Positions 60,895 to 64,000 of a stretch of DNA of 64,000 bases are shown here, piece by piece. The position numbers and the translations under genes were made by a program. Position 1 is the stretch's first letter; each line of letters starts with the position of its first letter. The DNA is taken from positions 496,001-560,000 of the forward strand of contig NZ_ABJZ02000005.1 in assembly GCF_000181875.2 (NCBI RefSeq). The letters run 5' to 3'. The notes under the pieces are model-generated. The model searched no databases, was not told where the DNA came from, and worked only from the letters and a program-made list of their open reading frames with translations. The DNA comes from [Borrelia] finlandensis. GTDB taxonomy: Bacteria > Spirochaetota > Spirochaetia > Borreliales > Borreliaceae.

Positions 60895-62877
60895 ATGAGC
60901 AGCAAAGTACAGCAAGAAATCGCAGACTTGAAGAAGTTGATTAGAAAGTGGGATAAAGAATATTATGTCGATTCTTTGCCTAGTGTTGAAGATTTTGTAT
61001 ATGATAAGCATATTTTAAGGCTTCAAGAGCTAGAAAATAAGTATCCCGAATATAAGACCTTAGATTCCCCTACTCTTAAATTTGGCAGCGATCTTTTAAA
61101 TGACTTTAAAGAGGTTGAACATTCTGCACCTATATTAAGTCTTGATAAGGTTTATGATCTTGATTTGCTAAAATCATGGATAGATAAGATTGATTTTAAT
61201 AATTCTTTTAATATTTCTGTTGAGCCAAAGATTGATGGATGTTCTATCGTTCTTTATTATAAAGATGGCATTCTTGAAAAAGCTCTTACTAGGGGTAATG
61301 GAAAATTTGGTAATGACGTTACTATAAACGTTAGAACCATTAGATATATACCTTTATTTCTTGATGAAAAGGTTGATTTAGTATTAAGGGGTGAGGTTTA
61401 TATTACTAAAGAAAATTTTTTGAAAATAAATAAATTTTTGGAAAAGCCTTATACGAATTCTAGAAATTTGGCTTCGGGAATACTTAGAAGGATTGATAGT
61501 AGAGAAGTCGCTAATTTCCCTTTAAATATTTTCATTTATGATTTTTTGAATGCTGGATTGGAATTTAAAACCAATGATTTAGCTACTGCAAGACTTAAGA
61601 AATTGGGTTTTAAAGTCAATCCCTTGATTAGGTTTTTTGATCAAAAAAATTCAATTGGAGAAGTTTTAAATTACATAGCAGATATAACAAAAAAAAGGGA
61701 TTCTTTTGAATATGAAATAGATGGTGTTGTTCTTAAGGTTAGTGATTTTGCTTTAAGAGAAAGATTGGGGTATACTGCGCATCATCCCAAATGGGCAATG
61801 GCTTACAAATTTGAAGCGCTTTCGGGTTTTAGCAGGGTAAATAGCATTGTTGTTCAGGTTGGACGTAGTGGTAAAATTACTCCGGTTGCTAATATTGATA
61901 AAGTTTTTGTTTCAGGAGCTTTTATTACCAGCGCAACATTACACAATCAAGATTATATAGCGTCTATTGGTTTGAATGTTGGTGATGTTGTTAAAGTTTC
62001 AAGAAGAGGAGATGTAATTCCTGCTGTTGAAATGGTGATAAATAAATTTTCAACAGGATTTTTCAAAGTTCCTGATAATTGCCCAGCTTGTAAAATGGCT
62101 GTAGTAAAAGAGGGGGCTCATTTTTTTTGTCCAAATAATAAATGTCCTTCAGTGGCAGTTGAGAGAATAAAATATTTTTGTAGTAAAAATTGTATGGATA
62201 TTGAAGGGTTTTCCGACAAGATAATTTCTTTTCTTTTTGAGAAAAAATTTATTTTTTCAGAAATTGATCTTTATACTTTTGATTTTTATAAGCTTCTTGA
62301 ATTTAAAGGGTTTAAAGATAGAAAGATAAATAATTTGATAAATTCAATTGAAGCTAGCAAACAAAAGCCATTTAGTAAATTACTTCTTAGCATGGGAATT
62401 AAAGATTTAGGGGAAAACACAATAAGGTTGTTATTTCTTAATAATTTAAATTCATTTTCAAAGCTTTTTAAGCTTTGTCAAGACAGAGATTTTGCATTTT
62501 CAACATTGTTGAAAATTAAAGGCATAGGAGAAAAAATTGCCTTAAATATTATTGAAGCTTTTAATGATTCAGTAATGCTTAATAAGTTTAAATTTTTTGA
62601 AAATTTGGAATTTAAAATGGAAGAGGTTGTTGAGATTGATGGTGAGAATAAGTTCTTGGCCGGTAAAAAGTTTTGCATTACTGGAACTTTTAATGGTTAT
62701 TCCAGGTCTATTGTTATTGATAAGCTAAAAAATAAAGGAGCAATTTTTAATACTTGTGTGACTGGGAGTTTAGATTTTCTTATTGTAGGAGAAAAAGCTG
62801 GATCAAAGCTTAAAAAAGCTTTGAGTTTAAATATAAAAATTATGTCTTTTGAAGACATAAAAAGTTACTTAGATTAG
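60895..62877 (+). CDS. ligA: NAD-dependent DNA ligase
   Basis: A protein of 660 residues with all LigA domains. Domain Ia (about 1-70) has WDKEYYVDSLPSVEDFVYDKH, which recognises NAD. The adenylation domain has the catalytic Lys112 in VEPKIDGCSI. An OB fold has QVGRSGKITPVANI. A zinc finger has Cys pairs in NCPACK and FCPNNKCP. A helix-hairpin-helix region and a C-terminal BRCT domain follow (from about residue 585, FCITGTFNGYSRS). It seals nicks during replication and repair. It diverges from cheY and converges with the coiled-coil gene. Confidence 0.97.
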   Translation: MSSKVQQEIADLKKLIRKWDKEYYVDSLPSVEDFVYDKHILRLQELENKYPEYKTLDSPTLKFGSDLLNDFKEVEHSAPILSLDKVYDLDLLKSWIDKIDFNNSFNISVEPKIDGCSIVLYYKDGILEKALTRGNGKFGNDVTINVRTIRYIPLFLDEKVDLVLRGEVYITKENFLKINKFLEKPYTNSRNLASGILRRIDSREVANFPLNIFIYDFLNAGLEFKTNDLATARLKKLGFKVNPLIRFFDQKNSIGEVLNYIADITKKRDSFEYEIDGVVLKVSDFALRERLGYTAHHPKWAMAYKFEALSGFSRVNSIVVQVGRSGKITPVANIDKVFVSGAFITSATLHNQDYIASIGLNVGDVVKVSRRGDVIPAVEMVINKFSTGFFKVPDNCPACKMAVVKEGAHFFCPNNKCPSVAVERIKYFCSKNCMDIEGFSDKIISFLFEKKFIFSEIDLYTFDFYKLLEFKGFKDRKINNLINSIEASKQKPFSKLLLSMGIKDLGENTIRLLFLNNLNSFSKLFKLCQDRDFAFSTLLKIKGIGEKIALNIIEAFNDSVMLNKFKFFENLEFKMEEVVEIDGENKFLAGKKFCITGTFNGYSRSIVIDKLKNKGAIFNTCVTGSLDFLIVGEKAGSKLKKALSLNIKIMSFEDIKSYLD

Positions 62878-62898
62878 TTGGACTAAAAGTGTTTATTT

Positions 62899-64000
62899 TT
62901 ATTTAATTATTTTTATTTGCTTAAATTCAGGCTTTAGATTTTTATACATAATTCCTAGTTCGTGGATATTTTTGACTTCTATTAAGTTTCTAAAAAATTC
63001 TTCTTTATTTTTTAGAATAGGGTTAATGAAATATTTTTCAAATTTATATTTTGAGATTATTTCATGATTTTTTAAAGCCTCATTTAAATTGTTAGTGGGA
63101 TCTATTTCAATATAGTATGTGTTTTCTTTTTTAAATGCAAATTGATCCCCCTTTTCTTTAAATTTATAATTATTAAGATATATGTCAGGGTAGATTTGAA
63201 AATCTGCTGTTTTTATCATAGTTGTTTTTGGGGTGCTTTTAGTATTTTCTTCTAGATCTCGGCTTTCTTTTTTTTCCATGGGCTTTAAATATTCCTTTTC
63301 TAATTTCTTATTTTCTTCTAAGTCGTCATTTTTACTTGTAATGCTTGGAGTGAAAGTTTCTTCATTTAAGGGTTTTTGATAAATTTCTTTTTTTTTAAAA
63401 TTGTTTAATTCTTTTTGAAGTTTTAAAATAGTTTCTTCATTTTCCTTTATTTTATCTTCTAATTCTTTGAGTTTGTGTTTATCGGTTCTTATTTTTTTTT
63501 GATTTTCTTTGTTTATTGCTTCATTTGCGCTTATTTTTCTTTTTAGATCATTGATTATTCTTCCTATTGAAGATAAATTTTCCTCAATTTCTTCTAAGTT
63601 TTTATCTGAGCTATCTTTTTTTTTAAAATTTCTTAATTCTCTTTGCAAGTCTAAAATAGTGTTTTCATTCTCGTTGATTCTGTCTTCAAGTTCATCGATT
63701 TTTTTTTCATTAATGGCATAATATTTTTCGTTTTCATTAAGACTTTCTTTTAGATTGTTTATTATTCCTTCATCAGAAGGGTAATTGTCCTCATTTGCTT
63801 CTTCAATTTCATCATTATATTCATAATTGTCTTCAAAACCATCATCAGTTTCTTCTTCAATGTTTTCAATATTTATTTTTTCATAATTTTCATCTTCTTT
63901 GGGCTTGGTTTTTTTGTTAAGGAGCTTTTTTATTTCTACTATTTCGTTTTTTAATTTATTGGTTAAAATTTCATATTTTTTTGCTTTTTTTTCGATTGAT
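62899..64000 (-). CDS. coiled-coil protein, 3' part (gene continues past the window)
   Basis: The minus-strand frame ending at 62899 is open to the right edge of the window, so about 367 C-terminal residues are visible and the start is outside. The TTG at 63648 is an internal leucine, not a start. The visible part is Lys/Glu/Asn-rich coiled coil with a very acidic stretch (NIENIEEETDDGFEDNYEYN) and two copies of a 27-residue element containing ENExTILxLQxELxNFKKK. A non-coiled C-terminal domain (about the last 115 residues) shows FQIYPDIYLNNYKF and YYIEIDPTNN. No family is recognised. Confidence 0.75.
   Translation of the reverse strand, partial: SIEKKAKKYEILTNKLKNEIVEIKKLLNKKTKPKEDENYEKINIENIEEETDDGFEDNYEYNDEIEEANEDNYPSDEGIINNLKESLNENEKYYAINEKKIDELEDRINENENTILDLQRELRNFKKKDSSDKNLEEIEENLSSIGRIINDLKRKISANEAINKENQKKIRTDKHKLKELEDKIKENEETILKLQKELNNFKKKEIYQKPLNEETFTPSITSKNDDLEENKKLEKEYLKPMEKKESRDLEENTKSTPKTTMIKTADFQIYPDIYLNNYKFKEKGDQFAFKKENTYYIEIDPTNNLNEALKNHEIISKYKFEKYFINPILKNKEEFFRNLIEVKNIHELGIMYKNLKPEFKQIKIIK
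63393..63472 (-). repeat. internal duplication copy 1 in coiled-coil gene
   Basis: This 80-base segment encodes ELEDKIKENEETILKLQ and ELNNFKKK. It is clearly similar at DNA and protein level to the segment at 63621-63700. Seventeen or more of about 27 residues are identical, pointing to a duplicated unit rather than general coiled-coil similarity. Confidence 0.8.
63621..63700 (-). repeat. internal duplication copy 2 in coiled-coil gene
   Basis: The partner of the segment at 63393-63472, encoding ELEDRINENENTILDLQ and ELRNFKKK. The two copies are 228 bases apart, an exact multiple of three, so the frame and (nearly) the heptad phase are maintained. Confidence 0.8.

Noticed and set aside
63646..63648. 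Apparent start (TTG) of the coiled-coil gene at 63648
   Set aside because: I translated the frame upstream and it is open without a stop to the window edge. The TTG is an internal Leu codon in a coiled coil, so the gene is partial.
1..64000. Mobile elements, prophage genes, integrases, transposases or plasmid genes
   Set aside because: None seen. Every recognised gene is a core chromosomal or lineage-typical one, and base composition looks even throughout.

Overview
This is a stretch of the linear chromosome of a Lyme-group spirochaete (Borrelia/Borreliella burgdorferi sensu lato). The evidence is the very AT-rich sequence, the gene order (spc-alpha ribosomal operon, then rny, der, a 2166-residue coiled-coil protein, pheST, trxB, dnaJ-dnaK-grpE, fusA, prs, polA-fliS-cheY, ligA), the archaeal-type PheRS and the lack of biosynthetic genes. 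Gene order and protein sizes match what I remember of strain B31 (about BB_0486 to BB_0553). I cannot name the species from the sequence alone. I see no plasmid genes, prophage, insertion sequence or CRISPR array.

Layout. Positions 1-8099 (+) hold the spc/alpha part of the ribosomal superoperon, from the end of rpmC through secY and rpoA to rplQ; adk, map and infA are absent. Positions 8172-11254 (+) carry RNase Y, a YmdB-type phosphoesterase and a TlyA-type rRNA methyltransferase, overlapping end to end. A GerMN-domain protein is on the minus strand (11251-12006) and diverges from der. The der cluster (12084-15324) adds an exported protein with an NlpC/P60-like cysteine motif and a HAD phosphatase. 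The giant coiled-coil gene follows (15344-21844), then pheS-pheT and trxB. The minus strand then carries the heat-shock group grpE-dnaK-dnaJ with an rRNA methyltransferase (26215-30545).

Positions 30923-46242 hold metabolic and envelope genes: NAD synthetase with a glutaminase half that looks inactive, an inositol-phosphatase family protein, type III pantothenate kinase, an aldo/keto reductase, a DUF2400 protein, a glucosaminidase, a PhnP-like hydrolase, exonuclease III and an M16 lipoprotein protease. Three minus-strand tRNA genes (Lys-CUU, Lys-UUU, Glu-UUC) form two transcription units with near-consensus promoters. They are followed by minus-strand genes for a TPR protein, a bactofilin, a Bax-inhibitor-1 protein and EF-G. 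The plus strand resumes with small unknowns, prs and an FGGY kinase. A compact minus-strand operon reads cheY - fliS - FliT-like - polA - coaE - SPOR protein. The window ends with ligA and the 3' part of a coiled-coil gene that runs off the edge.

The most interesting signals are these. The NadE glutaminase domain has lost all three catalytic residues. Three genes that lack a Shine-Dalgarno sequence have promoters placed so that transcription should begin at or next to the start codon, which suggests leaderless mRNAs. The giant membrane-anchored coiled-coil protein ends in a helix-turn-helix-like segment. A strong hairpin sits immediately before the bactofilin ribosome binding site. The flagellar/chemotaxis genes share an operon with DNA polymerase I.
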